64,000 nt of DNA from Nocardia ignorata NBRC 108230 (GCF_001612905.1 NZ_BDBI01000005.1:186001-250000), one strand, 5' to 3'. Counted from the first letter of the stretch, positions 25,726 to 35,000 are shown. The notes: generated by a model from the letters alone, not told the origin. Translations and numbers: made by a program.

Positions 25726-26417
25726 TCACATCGGATGGATCCGCAGGCCCGTGACGGCCTGCTCGCGATCGGTGATCCTGTCGTAGTCGTCGAAGGTGAT
25801 CGCGAGCTCGTCGCCACGTTTGGTACCGCGCCCGACCGCGATTTCGGCATCGAGAAGCGGGTGTCGACGTCGCGGTCGGGGTCGACCTCCGAGAGCAGTG
25901 GTATCGGCTCGCCTGGGACCGGGCGCAGGATTTCCTTGCGCACCAATCGCAGCAATTGGATCGCGGTGTCGGCGTCCAGGCCGCGCCGCATCGCGGTCGG
26001 CCGCGCCAACGCCGCCCGTAGCGGGCCAGGCAGGGCACCCGCGCGCAGCGCCAGATACAGGACGACGTCGGTGGCCACCGCCTGCAACGCGGTCTGATCC
26101 AGCTGCGCGCGTAGATATGTCAGGGCGGCCTCCAACTCGGCGATCGACCATCGTGTCGCCGCGAGTAGGACATCGACGCCGATCCCGTCCCGGCTGACCA
26201 GCACCGCGAGCAAGGTCTGGGCGTGCGTCGCGGCCTCGATGTCGTCGATCATGTCTGGATCGTGTTCGGCGAGCACAATCGCGGCGCGATCAGTCAGCAG
26301 CATCTCGTCCACGCTCGAGCGCAGCAGATCGTGTAGGCGCGAGAGCATTGTCAGCGTCACCGTGCGCTGGTCGGGGTCGCGTTCGAGGTCGGTGAGGCTG
26401 AATCCGGTCGCCAGCAT
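25726..26417 (-). pseudogene. unknown protein gene with a frameshift near 25860
   Basis: Leftward frame starting ATG 26417 encodes about 190 helical residues (LTDLERDPDQRTVTLTMLSR, SVDEMLLTDRAAIVLAEHD, LDADTAIQLLRLVRKEI). Near 25860 the frame changes character: continued, it becomes Ser/Thr/Arg-rich. The alternative frame instead gives LLDAEIAVGRGTKRGDELA followed by ITFDDYDRITDREQ and a stop at 25726. A one-base shift around VDTR would join them into one protein of about 230 residues. It is thus either a pseudogene or a sequencing error. Family not recognised. Confidence 0.45.
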
Positions 26418-26542
26418 AGGGCGCTGGCGTCGACGGCCTTGCGGCTTCGGTCTCGTGAGCGAAGACGACCATGGGCTCGAGCTCTGCTGGCACCGTTAAT
26501 CCGGAACGCGCCACTCCCTTGAGCCATAAGTACGCAAAAATA

Positions 26543-26572
26543 CCCACCGGATACTTTTCAGAATCCGGCGGG
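26543..26572 (-). terminator. intrinsic terminator of leftward backbone operon
   Basis: On the minus strand, CCCGCCGGAT and ATCCGGTGGG form a 10-base stem (one G-T pair) around a 10-base loop. It is followed at once by TATTTTTG. It lies about 40 bases after the stop of the 26973 gene and has the structure of a rho-independent terminator for the primase operon. Confidence 0.6.
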
Positions 26573-26613
26573 CATTTCGCGGCGAAGTGGTGTGACCCCG
26601 TGCCGAAGGGCGG

Positions 26614-26973
26614 TCACAAGATCGCGCGGAACTCGATGGTCACCACGACGCTGACCAGATACTCGATCGTTGTTGCGAGCGTCGGCACGATCGTGTGGTC
26701 GATGCCGACGACGGTGGGGGCGAAGATGCTACCCGTCAGCGTGGTCTCTTCGGCTGCGGCGGTGCGGGCACGCTCTTGGCATCCCTCGACGAGGGCTTCG
26801 ACGGCTTCGGAGACCTTCTCGGGTGAGTCGACGGTACGGGTGGCCGCGTAGGCGATGACATCGTCGTGCAGGGAGGTCGGGCTGCTCATGATCTCAGTAT
26901 CCTCGAGGTCGCGGAACGGGTGTCGGAGCGGCTTCATGGCTGCTTCGAGCAGGGGAATCGGTTGCGGCTTCAC
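26614..26973 (-). CDS. hypothetical protein (119 aa)
   Basis: Last gene of the leftward operon headed by the primase. GTG 26973 overlaps the preceding stop by four bases (GTGA), which supports this start over internal ATGs (for example before SSPTSLHDDV). The protein is mostly helical and acidic in its middle (SPEKVSEAVEALVEG). It ends with a mildly hydrophobic segment (IDHTIVPTLATTIEYLVSVVVTIEF) that may associate with the membrane. Family not recognised. Confidence 0.55.
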   Translation of the reverse strand: MKPQPIPLLEAAMKPLRHPFRDLEDTEIMSSPTSLHDDVIAYAATRTVDSPEKVSEAVEALVEGCQERARTAAAEETTLTGSIFAPTVVGIDHTIVPTLATTIEYLVSVVVTIEFRAIL

Positions 26974-27674
26974 TGGGGGTCCTCGGCCTCGGCGCTGCTG
27001 ATGGTGTCGATGAACGTGCGCCCGTGACGGTCGATGGTCGTGACGTTCTGGCGGTAGGTTTTCGTCTCGCCGGAGGGCCTACGCTCGAACACGTCCACAA
27101 GGTAGTGGGTGGGCTGCTGTTGGTTGATTGTCAGGCAGTAGACCGTGGAGACGGGGATGGTGTCGATGCCCTGTTGGATCGACGCCGCCGAGTACTCCGG
27201 GGACTCCGGGAGCACCATGGCCCGGACCTGATCACCCGAGCGTGCTCCGTAGTACGCGTGCTGGAAGGCGAAGACCGCCGCAACCCCACCAGCCGTGCTG
27301 CCGGGCCCGTTGCCGCGATACACGTTGCCCTCCACGGTGTTCGGGCAAGGACCGCCTGACAGAAAGTTCGCCGGGGTCGTTGTCACCACCGGTGGGGGAG
27401 CACTCGGCAGGACAGGAAGTGCGGTGTGCGTCTGCCCTGCGCTCAGCCCCAACCCCAGCGCGCCGAGACCGAGCGCACCCACGGCCGCCGAGATCCCCAG
27501 CATCAGATGCCGGGGACGGCGCGTCGGCTCGGGGTCGGTGTTGCTGTCGTCCGGCGCCGCCTCGACGGGCTGCTCGGGTTCGGGCTCCGGTGCGGCTTCG
27601 GGGACATGCACACGCGAGAGCACCGGTGTCCAGGGCCCCGAGGGAGGGGCCGACCGATCGGTGGTGGCGTTCAT
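26970..27674 (-). CDS. membrane-anchored extracellular protein of unknown function
   Basis: 234 residues from ATG 27674, with AAGGAG nine bases upstream. Residues 1-55 are disordered and acidic/proline-rich. One hydrophobic segment (LMLGISAAVGALGLGALGLGL) follows, then an extracellular domain of about 150 residues with two cysteines (GGPCPNT and VYCLTIN) that could form a disulfide. The layout (disordered cytoplasmic tail, single span, small outer domain) is common for accessory proteins of actinobacterial plasmid transfer loci. Its start lies 17 bases after the primase stop, so they are co-transcribed. Confidence 0.6.
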   Translation of the reverse strand: MNATTDRSAPPSGPWTPVLSRVHVPEAAPEPEPEQPVEAAPDDSNTDPEPTRRPRHLMLGISAAVGALGLGALGLGLSAGQTHTALPVLPSAPPPVVTTTPANFLSGGPCPNTVEGNVYRGNGPGSTAGGVAAVFAFQHAYYGARSGDQVRAMVLPESPEYSAASIQQGIDTIPVSTVYCLTINQQQPTHYLVDVFERRPSGETKTYRQNVTTIDRHGRTFIDTISSAEAEDPQ

Positions 27675-27691
27675 TCTGATCTTCTCCTTGT

Positions 27692-29563
27692 TCAACGCCC
27701 GCGACCGAGACTGCGGTGCGGTGCGGTGGTGGTTGTGGTTGAAGCTGTCGGGGACAGCGCGGTGCCAGTGAAAGCCGTTGTCGTGGCGATCGGGGTCAAC
27801 GGTCCGCTGGCGGCCCGCAGCGACTGTTCACCACGGCGGGCCTCTTGTAGCGCGGCAAAGGTCGGCCGCCGACCATCACCGCGCGCTGCGGCAACATCTG
27901 CGCCCCGACTGCGAGATGGCGAGGCTGCCGGTTCGGGTGCGCTGGCTTGGCGTACGTAGCGCACGGCCGCCTCTACCACCGCTCCGGTTTTGCGGGGATC
28001 GCCGTTGGGAAGCGAAGCCCATTGCGGCGAGCCCAGTTCCGGGATCTCGCCTCGCCGCTGGGCGCTCTTCAAGTACGGGGCAGCCCATATCTGCACCGCC
28101 TCGACGCTCAAGCGATCCGCCGCACCGGGGTGACGAAACCCCGGCTGCACAGCAGCCGCCTCCTGTTCTGCCACCACGTCGGCGCGCAGCACACCGGACA
28201 GCGATTTGAGCTTGTCGGGGCGGAATCCGGTGAATCGAACGTTTCCGGCTTCGACCACGGGGGCACCACGAAATCCCATGCTCAACAGACGCTCTCGCGC
28301 ATCGGGGTCCTGGGCGACATCGACGACCCGATAGGCGAACCCGAGGTTGTCGAGCGTGCGTTTGGTGGCATCGCACTGCGGGCAGTGGGGTTTGGTGTAG
28401 ACGGTGATCTCTACGCCCTCGTGTGGTGGCGTTTCGGTCGGTGGCATGGCTGGCTCCGGAATCTGTTGGTTGTCTGTCGCGTGCGTCGCCGCGGTTTCGA
28501 TCGCGTAGTCGGCCCCGATCTCTGGGGCCCACACCCACCGCCACCCGGTCTCGGGATCGAACGAACGCCGAAACGCACCTTCCAGGGTGTTCTCGGCCTC
28601 GGCGAGGATTGCCTGGGCGGTCGGGAAGCCCTGGTCGAGCTGGGTATCGGTGACCGGCACGAGTTCATCGATGTCGTGATCGAGGTCGAAATGGTCGCTG
28701 AGGTCTTTGCCCGTGGCAGCCTCCACGACCACCACTTCCCGCACCAGGCCGATCAAGAGCCGTTGGACCTCGGCGGCGTGGTGGTAGCCGGCCTCGTCGC
28801 GGTCGGCCACGATCACCACCCGCGCCGCGCCGGCGAGTTGGCGGGCGTGGGCGCGCCGAAAGGCACCCGCTCCCATCGCGTTGCAGGTGGCGACCAGTCC
28901 CGCCCCACGCGCCCGTTCCACATCCTTTTCTCCCTCGACGAGGAAGATCTCCTCACCGTCGGCGATGGCCTGCGCCACTTCGGGAAGGCGGTAGAGCGCC
29001 GGGGTGAAACCGCCCTTGTGCCACCGGCCACCGGCGTCGACCCTGCGCTGGAAGAACATCTTGTCGATGCCCCGTTCGTGTGGGACATGGATCCGCACGA
29101 CTTCGCCGAGCGGAAGGCCACGCTGGTCGGTGTAGAGATAGGTCGCGACCCGGTAGCGGGGGCCGACGACTTTGCCGAGGCGTTGCCTCTTCGACGGTCT
29201 CGCCGGATCACGAGCACTCCGCTGATCCGGTTGCGACTCGGGTCGAGGGGGCCGGGGTCGAGATGATGTGCCAGGCTCCCGGACCCATTGCCTGTCCCAG
29301 ATCGCGTTACCGGACAGTCCGATGGCCGCTAGGACCTGCGTGTCGGTGCAGCCGGTGAAGCACCGCACGACCGTCTTGGCTTTGTCCTTGTTGTGGATCA
29401 ACCCCAAGCTCGGGTCTGCGTCCTCGTGCGCAGGGCAGCAATACATCGTCCACTGCCCGCGCTGAGACGCCGGGCCGGGCAGGCGGTTGTGCTCGAACGC
29501 CCACTCGTCGAGAGCGCGCGTGATTCGGGCGAACGAAGCACGCGAGGCGGATGTATCGGCCAC
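27692..29563 (-). CDS. DnaG-like primase (zinc + TOPRIM) fused to a glutaredoxin domain and a DUF2742-like tail
   Basis: 623 residues in one uninterrupted frame; GTG start 29563 with a near-perfect GGAGGTG site. Residues about 40-75 are a CHC2-type zinc element (CCPAHEDADPS ... CFTGC). Residues about 200-300 are a TOPRIM domain (FLVEGEKDVERARGAG ... VVIVADRDEAG). Residues about 385-460 are a complete NrdH/glutaredoxin-like domain: EITVYTKPHCPQCDATKRT with active cysteines 394 and 397, GFAYRVVDVAQDP, GFRGAPVV with the cis-proline, FTGFRPDKL. Residues about 490-550 resemble DUF2742 of actinobacteriophages. The C-terminus is low complexity. It probably primes plasmid DNA synthesis or transfer; the role of the redox domain is unknown. 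Confidence 0.8.
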   Translation of the reverse strand: MADTSASRASFARITRALDEWAFEHNRLPGPASQRGQWTMYCCPAHEDADPSLGLIHNKDKAKTVVRCFTGCTDTQVLAAIGLSGNAIWDRQWVREPGTSSRPRPPRPESQPDQRSARDPARPSKRQRLGKVVGPRYRVATYLYTDQRGLPLGEVVRIHVPHERGIDKMFFQRRVDAGGRWHKGGFTPALYRLPEVAQAIADGEEIFLVEGEKDVERARGAGLVATCNAMGAGAFRRAHARQLAGAARVVIVADRDEAGYHHAAEVQRLLIGLVREVVVVEAATGKDLSDHFDLDHDIDELVPVTDTQLDQGFPTAQAILAEAENTLEGAFRRSFDPETGWRWVWAPEIGADYAIETAATHATDNQQIPEPAMPPTETPPHEGVEITVYTKPHCPQCDATKRTLDNLGFAYRVVDVAQDPDARERLLSMGFRGAPVVEAGNVRFTGFRPDKLKSLSGVLRADVVAEQEAAAVQPGFRHPGAADRLSVEAVQIWAAPYLKSAQRRGEIPELGSPQWASLPNGDPRKTGAVVEAAVRYVRQASAPEPAASPSRSRGADVAAARGDGRRPTFAALQEARRGEQSLRAASGPLTPIATTTAFTGTALSPTASTTTTTAPHRSLGRGR

Positions 29564-29585
29564 GGCGCACCACCTCCACTGCTCA

Positions 29586-29606
29586 AGTATCGAAAGTATC
29601 TAAAAT
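29586..29606 (-). promoter_or_regulatory. tandem CTTTCGATAC-type element before the primase gene
   Basis: On the minus strand, TTTAGATACTTTCGATACTT lies about 25-45 bases before the GTG at 29563: two 10-base repeats, the first with A for C. Same arrangement as at 2863. A third partial copy (catctaaag) lies a little further upstream. Confidence 0.5.
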
Positions 29607-29661
29607 GGCTAAAACATCTAAAGCTGGTCATGAAGGGCTGAGCCCCCACCGGGCGGTCGGC

Positions 29662-29865
29662 TCAGTGGCGCGTGGTCCGACCCAGCAGGCTCGCCAAGGT
29701 CATCCCCGCCGCGGCGCCCGCCAGGCCGCCCGCGACTCCCCGCGCTACGCGGCCCGTCCGTCTGCGTGCCCGGGGTGGCCCCGGGTTCGGGCGTCGGTAC
29801 TTCACGGCGATCACGACGACCGTGATCAGGATGGCAACGGCCGGGTATATCAACAGGATCGACAT
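29662..29865 (-). CDS. small membrane protein (67 aa)
   Basis: ATG 29865 with GAGGTGG six bases before it. One N-terminal membrane span (SILLIYPAVAILITVVVIAV), then a basic linker (KYRRPNPGPPRARRRTGR) and a Gly/Ala-rich second hydrophobic stretch (VAGGLAGAAAGMTLASLLG). Such small two-segment proteins accompany transfer and replication genes of actinobacterial plasmids. Function unknown. Confidence 0.55.
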   Translation of the reverse strand: MSILLIYPAVAILITVVVIAVKYRRPNPGPPRARRRTGRVARGVAGGLAGAAAGMTLASLLGRTTRH

Positions 29866-29922
29866 TGCCGACCACCTCATCCTTCATTCATCGTCCGGCC
29901 GATCGCCGGGTCATGGTTCTAA

Positions 29923-29942
29923 TGTATCGAAAGCATCCGAAG
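29923..29942 (-). promoter_or_regulatory. CTTTCGATAC element before the 29865 gene
   Basis: On the minus strand, CTTCGGATGCTTTCGATACA, two 10-base repeats with the second intact, about 60-75 bases upstream of ATG 29865. Same family as the element at 2863. Confidence 0.5.
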
Positions 29943-29973
29943 TCATTGCCGGGGGTTCGCTGATCGGTCGAGA

Positions 29974-30393
29974 TCATGCGCTGTCGCGCTGCTGGTGGGC
30001 CTGGCGGGCCGCATCGGACCACTCTTGGCAGAAGGTCAATGCCGCGGTCGGGGAGAAGCCGGGGGCGCATTCTTCGCGGCCCAGCGACCGGTCGGGCGTC
30101 CGGTGGAGGCTGGGGCCGTAGATGTACCACGCCCAGCGTCCCTGGCCGGGCCTTCGGTCCAGCATTCGGGGGCTCTGTGGACCGATGAGGAACCAGTGGC
30201 CCCCGATGTGCAGCGCACTGAAATCGTAGGTACCCACCAGGGTTCGAAGGGTCCGCCACCAACCGCCACCGTGCGCCCTGGCGAGCAGCGCCAGCCTGAT
30301 CGCACGGCAGTAGCTCAATTCCGCGTGGATAGCCCATGCCGCAGTGGTGAGGACCCGGCCAAGGAAGCGGACATTGCGCAACCGCACGTTCAT
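29974..30393 (-). CDS. hypothetical protein (139 aa)
   Basis: ATG 30393 overlaps the stop of the upstream gene (ATGA), so the two form a coupled pair. Basic and aromatic-rich: it has a helical N-terminal part (VLTTAAWAIHAELSYCRAIRLALLARA) and a middle with several tryptophans (GGGWWRTLRTL, GHWFLIGPQSP, GRWAWYIYGP). The C-terminal helix is FCQEWSDAARQAH. Soluble, no signal. Family not recognised. Confidence 0.55.
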   Translation of the reverse strand: MNVRLRNVRFLGRVLTTAAWAIHAELSYCRAIRLALLARAHGGGWWRTLRTLVGTYDFSALHIGGHWFLIGPQSPRMLDRRPGQGRWAWYIYGPSLHRTPDRSLGREECAPGFSPTAALTFCQEWSDAARQAHQQRDSA

Positions 30394-30917
30394 CGGCTGC
30401 GCCGCGGGACGGCAGCCGATGCCCCGGCTGCAGTGACCGGGGCCGCGCGGAAGGCGAACGAGCCGCGGGCGACCGCGTGCGCGTCACCCCCTCGCGCGCT
30501 ATCGGCGATCAGTTGCTCGACATGGCGGGCATGGCGTCGGGCAGTCGATTCGTGATCGCCGCGGTGGCGAGATCGCCCCTCGGCCAAGCTATCTCGCTGA
30601 ACTCCGGCGTCCATCTGTGCGCGTGGGGAGTCGGCCCGATCGAAGTCGTCGTAGTGGGCACGCCACCGTGGGTCGGTGCCGAGCACGCCGCGATGCTCGC
30701 GTAGGTAGTGCGTCAGTGCGTTGTCCGCGCGGGCCACGGCTTCGGCGGAGCCGTCATCGGGACTGATTCGCACGAGCGCACCGTGTTGGTCGATGTCGAT
30801 GTAGGAGGTGGCGTTCGCGGCGGTCTGTGCCTGCTCTAGCACTGCCTCGAGGTAGCGCGCGGTCATGGTGACCGATTCCGGCGTCTTGCGGTCGGGGGAG
30901 ACGAGTGGATCGGGCAT
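30390..30917 (-). CDS. hypothetical protein (175 aa)
   Basis: ATG 30917 with AAAGGA ten bases upstream. Residues 15-85 look like a compact folded domain (TMTARYLEAVLEQAQTAA, SYIDIDQHGALVRIS, EAVARADNALTHYLREH). The rest is Arg/Ala/His-rich and probably unstructured. It heads the pair with the 30393 gene and is preceded by a copy of the CTTTCGATAC element. The region from 30918 to 31303 holds that element and a terminator but no gene I can support. Confidence 0.55.
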   Translation of the reverse strand: MPDPLVSPDRKTPESVTMTARYLEAVLEQAQTAANATSYIDIDQHGALVRISPDDGSAEAVARADNALTHYLREHRGVLGTDPRWRAHYDDFDRADSPRAQMDAGVQRDSLAEGRSRHRGDHESTARRHARHVEQLIADSARGGDAHAVARGSFAFRAAPVTAAGASAAVPRRSR

Positions 30918-31002
30918 CGAATCTCTGTCCTTTGTCGAGGGTTGGCCGGTTGCTGGGCTCGCGCTCAGCTTCCGAAGCATCTATTGATGCTAGAGGCTCG
31001 AT

Positions 31003-31022
31003 TGTATCGAAAGGATCTAAAG
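31003..31022 (-). promoter_or_regulatory. tandem CTTTCGATAC-type element before the 30917 gene
   Basis: On the minus strand, CTTTAGATCCTTTCGATACA: two 10-base repeats, about 85-105 bases before ATG 30917. Adjacent are GCATCTATTGATGC (an inverted repeat) and TAGAGGCTCG, which also occurs at the 3201-3223 hairpin near the mobilization genes. Confidence 0.5.
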
Positions 31023-31242
31023 ATTGATCGAGTCGATCGATGTTCGCCAGGTTTGTCCAGGTCAACGGCCTGAAAGCCAGTTTTCGCGCTTGGTCGCGCG
31101 AGTCGGGCCTCCGGTGGGCTCGGATGCGCGAGCGGGCGCGCAGATGCGTCGACCGTCGGCGATGCGTCGCTCTTACCCGGCTCGCCGGTGCGGGCGGTCT
31201 CGTCGGGGGTGTCGATCCGATGGTGCAACGGTTGGAAACGCC

Positions 31243-31282
31243 ACGGGCGCTCCAAGTTCTTATAAGAACCTGGAGCGCCCGT
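31243..31282 (-). terminator. 40-base near-perfect hairpin, terminator of the 31753 gene
   Basis: The whole 40-base stretch is a palindrome with a single mismatched pair. Outer arms ACGGGCGCTCCA / TGGAGCGCCCGT enclose the perfect inner palindrome GTTCTTATAAGAAC. It starts 21 bases after the stop of the leftward gene at 31304. There is no strong U-run, so it may work as a bidirectional terminator or as a cruciform/binding site. Confidence 0.5.
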
Positions 31283-31303
31283 AAGGCGGGTGCGGTTCTG
31301 CGG

Positions 31304-31753
31304 CTACGGTGCCGCGACCGTGTCGGCGGACTCAGTCGGGGTGGCGGGCGTTGTCTCCCGTCGGGGGAGTTGCTCGGCCAGAGCCTCTTCGGCCCAGTCC
31401 GACCACGCCGGGTAGAGCTCGGCCTCGGCCCACCAGGTAGCTCGTGCGTCGGCCATGATCTTCGTGTCGCCGCTGTACGAGCGGCGCGGTCGGGTGCCTG
31501 CCTGCTCGGGTGGAACGCGTCGACCGGGAGGGAGTCGGTCAGGAGCGGGTTCGTACTCGGTCAACCCCAACTCCGCGCGCTTGCGTGCAGTCTTCGAGGC
31601 GAAGGCTGCGTCCAGCCATCCTGCCCAGGTGGGGAACTGGCGAATCTGCTTCTGCCACTGCTTCTTTGCCTCGGACCAGACCTCGTTGCTACAGGAGAAG
31701 TTCGTCCTGCCCTTTGTCGGCATCTCCGTCTCGTCGGACTGTGTGTCGGCCAC
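31304..31753 (-). CDS. hypothetical Trp-rich plasmid protein (149 aa)
   Basis: GTG 31753 has GGAGG six bases before it and is preferred over in-frame starts up to 31927. The protein has two similar tryptophan-rich units: WQKQIRQFPTWAGWLDAAF near residue 33 and WAEAELYPAWSDWAEEAL near residue 115. They are joined by a basic, proline-rich linker. The duplicated unit suggests a protein that binds a repeated partner or DNA. Divergent from the helicase gene and sharing its control region. A regulatory or partition role is possible from position but there is no direct evidence. Confidence 0.55.
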   Translation of the reverse strand: MADTQSDETEMPTKGRTNFSCSNEVWSEAKKQWQKQIRQFPTWAGWLDAAFASKTARKRAELGLTEYEPAPDRLPPGRRVPPEQAGTRPRRSYSGDTKIMADARATWWAEAELYPAWSDWAEEALAEQLPRRETTPATPTESADTVAAP

Positions 31754-31915
31754 GGGTTTCCTCCCTCTCGACGGCAGAACGCGCATCCCCGGTCCGCGGT
31801 CGGCTTCCCGTCGCATCTCCGATGGTTCCAGTGTATCCAATGGCCCGATCACATCTAAAGCGGCGAGCGCCCCGCCCATGCCGGGCCCCTTTAGACGCTC
31901 TCGATACTGTCGAGT

Positions 31916-31940
31916 CTTTCGATACATTAGAGTGTATCGA
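31916..31940. promoter_or_regulatory. inverted pair of TGTATCG elements between divergent backbone genes
   Basis: CTTTCGATACA (31916-31926) faces TGTATCGA (31933-31940) across TTAGAG. The half-sites CGATACA / TGTATCG are perfect reverse complements. This is the same motif that occurs as tandem repeats before the leftward genes, here in divergent orientation between the 31753 and 32048 genes. A degenerate copy lies at about 31831-31860. Confidence 0.5.
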
Positions 31941-32047
31941 GTTCACCTGGGCAATCGTCCCAGGTGGATGTCCTCGACACATCAGCAACAACGGAACCAT
32001 TGGGGCTGGTGAGATGCGCCGCCCCGCCGTCGAACACGGAGGCGACT

Positions 32048-35000
32048 ATGGCGCGGCGACCGCGAAGAATACATATCAGCGAAGACCAGCTGAGCCTGGA
32101 GGCACTAGGGGGCGACCCGAACCCGGCACCCTCGACCGTCGACCACCGAAAGGACAACGAACGCGATGATCATCGACCAGGTCAGGACCTACTACACGAC
32201 GTACCTGCCACGAAGGACGCGACTGCTGGAGGACCCGCAGACGCACTTCCAACAGCTGGCAGAGCAGATCAGTCAGCGAATCGAGCAGATCTCGACCCAG
32301 CTGGAAACCGACGCGATCACCTCCGGGCAGGACTACCTCCAACGGGTGGGGACGCTGAACACGGTGCGCGCCCAGGCGACGGAGATGGCCTTGGCCGAGC
32401 TGCTGTTTTCGATGCCCCCGGAGATCCAGGACGACCCGGAACCGAGCCGGACCGAGCGCGACCTGTTGGTGATGCAGCAGGAGGAGCGAGCGGTGGAGCA
32501 GCGCCTGGAGATGGAGCCGGGCAGCCCGGAGGCGAGCGAGTGGGATCGCCGGTATCCGCATCTGGTCGAGGAGGTCCACTGGATGCTGAGCGATCACGAC
32601 GAGTTGACCGCCCAGCAGAAGCGCGAACAGCTGGCGCTGATCTTGGAGAGGCAGGACGCCGCGCGGCCGACGCGTTAGAAATCGGCTCCAGCACGCAGGA
32701 CACCATCGTCACCGTCGATGGACGGGACTACCTCATCGACGGTGTGCAGGCGTGGGAAGTCGGCCGCGGCGAGTCCACTGGCGGTGACGCGCAGTGGACT
32801 CGCCTCCGGGAGGTCGGCACAGCGACCAGTGTTGGCGAAGCCGAGCGTCTGGCGCGGGCCGATGCGATGTTCAGCCCGGTCGAACTGGCAACGCTGCGGT
32901 GCACGATCGAGGACGAGGCGTACACCTACGGTGGCTACAACCGGCCACCCGAGATCTTCAACCCCTCCACCGCGCCGCGATACCTCACCGAGGGGCCGCT
33001 GAAGGCGCTGTCGGCGGGGGAGCGATTCGGGCCGACCTGGTTGTGGGTCGAGTGCTACCTGCGCGCCCACCCGGACCTCTACGACGAGACACCCGCCTCG
33101 GTCCAAGCCCGCCAGTACGAGCGCGCACATGCCACAGGGCCGATGGTCAACGCGGCCGGTGAACACCTTCGGGCCGGACGCTTCGAGCAAGCCCGCACGC
33201 TGCTCGACCAGGCTCAGCTCGTCAACCCCGCCGACGCCACCGACTACGTCGAGATGCGCTCGCGCATCGAGCGGCTGGCGGGATTCGTCGACAAACTCGG
33301 GCTGTCGGCCCACGAACGGTTCGATGGAGTGCACGGACAACGGGCGCGCGTCGTCGTCGGTGAACAAACCTTCCTCCTCGAACCCAGACGCGGCCAGTGG
33401 ATCGTCCACCCCGGCGCTGACGCCGACGCGGCGTCGATCACCGAAGCGCTACCCGTGCGCGAAGTCATGCCTCGGATTCGTGCCCATCTGGCCGAGCGTC
33501 CCGAACCGGGGGCTTCCGCCGCAGTTGAAATCGTCGGCACCGAAACGCATCTCGCTACACCGCGTACTGATCCGCCAGAACCCGCTGCCCTGGTCGAGGA
33601 CGCGACGACTCCGTTGCCGATCCTCATCGAGCACACCGCCGAAGGCACGCTGGTCCGCAACACCGACAAAGCGAACCTGCAACTCCGCCAAGCCCTGCAC
33701 GACGCCAAATTCCAGTGGTCACGCCCCCAGAAGTTCTGGTACCAACGGCGGGCGACCGACTTCGCCGTGCGCACTCGCCGCGTCGGGTACCTGCGAGCCT
33801 CGCTCACCAGGCTCGGCCTGCCCTTCACCGAGACCGGCGCCGCGACCACCTCCGGCACTGCGGCCCTCGCCTCCGCCCACGCGGACACAACACCGCAGAC
33901 CGAACACGCAATACCCATCGAATCATCGGAGGCTCAACAGGATTCGACCGCCCTGGCATCGCCCCCAGCAGCCTCCAACGGTCCGAACCCTGCACCCACG
34001 CCGTCCGAGTCGCAGGCACCGACGGCCGTTCCTGTTAACACCGACCAGCCACCAGCGACACCATCTCGAACCGAGGCGGCCACCGCGCCGGTCACAACAG
34101 AGAGGGCCAATGCGACCGGTCCCGTGAACGCGGGATTCCGCCGCGCCGAATGGCTTCCGGCACCCGAAGTGGAGATCCCCCGATCGCCACAGCGGCGCAT
34201 CGAGGCGAACCTCGCGGCGATCCAGACTATTCAGGTCCTCGAACGCGACAATCGCACCCCGACGCCGGCCGAGCGAGAAACGTTGGCGAAATGGACCTCG
34301 TGGGGCGCCGCCGCCGCGATCTTCGACGCCGAGCGTGAAGAGTTCCGCGTCGACGCCGAATCGCTACGAACCCTGATCGGCGAAACCGGATGGAAGCAGG
34401 CCAACCGCACCGTCCTCAATGCCCACTACACCGATCCGATGATCGTGCGGGCGATGTGGGACCACCTCCAATCCCTCGGGTTCGTCGACGGACGAGTCCT
34501 CGAACCAGGCTGCGGTGCAGGAGCATTCATCGGGCGCGCCCCGGAATCGGCGCGCGTGACCGGTGTGGAACTGGACTCCACCACCGCTCGAATCGCGCAG
34601 GCGCTCTACCCGCACGCCGACATCCGGGTCGAATCCTTCGCCGACACCCGTCTGCCCGAAGGACACTTCGACGCCGCGATCGGCAACGTGCCGTTCTCCT
34701 CGACACGGCTCCACGATCCGGTGCACAACACCGGTGAGCACAGCATGCACGACCACTTCATCCTCAAATCGCTCGCACTGACCAAGCCGGGCGGTGTGGT
34801 GGCGGTGGTGACCAGCTCATTCACCCTGGACAAGAAGAATCCATCCGCCCGTCGCGAAATCGCCGCTCACGCCGACTTCCTCGGTGCGGTCCGCCTGCCC
34901 AACGGCACACACCGGCGAGTCGCGGGCACGGATGTGGTCACCGACATCCTGATCCTGCGCCGTCGAGATGGGGCAGCACGCCGCCTCGGTGGACCGTACG

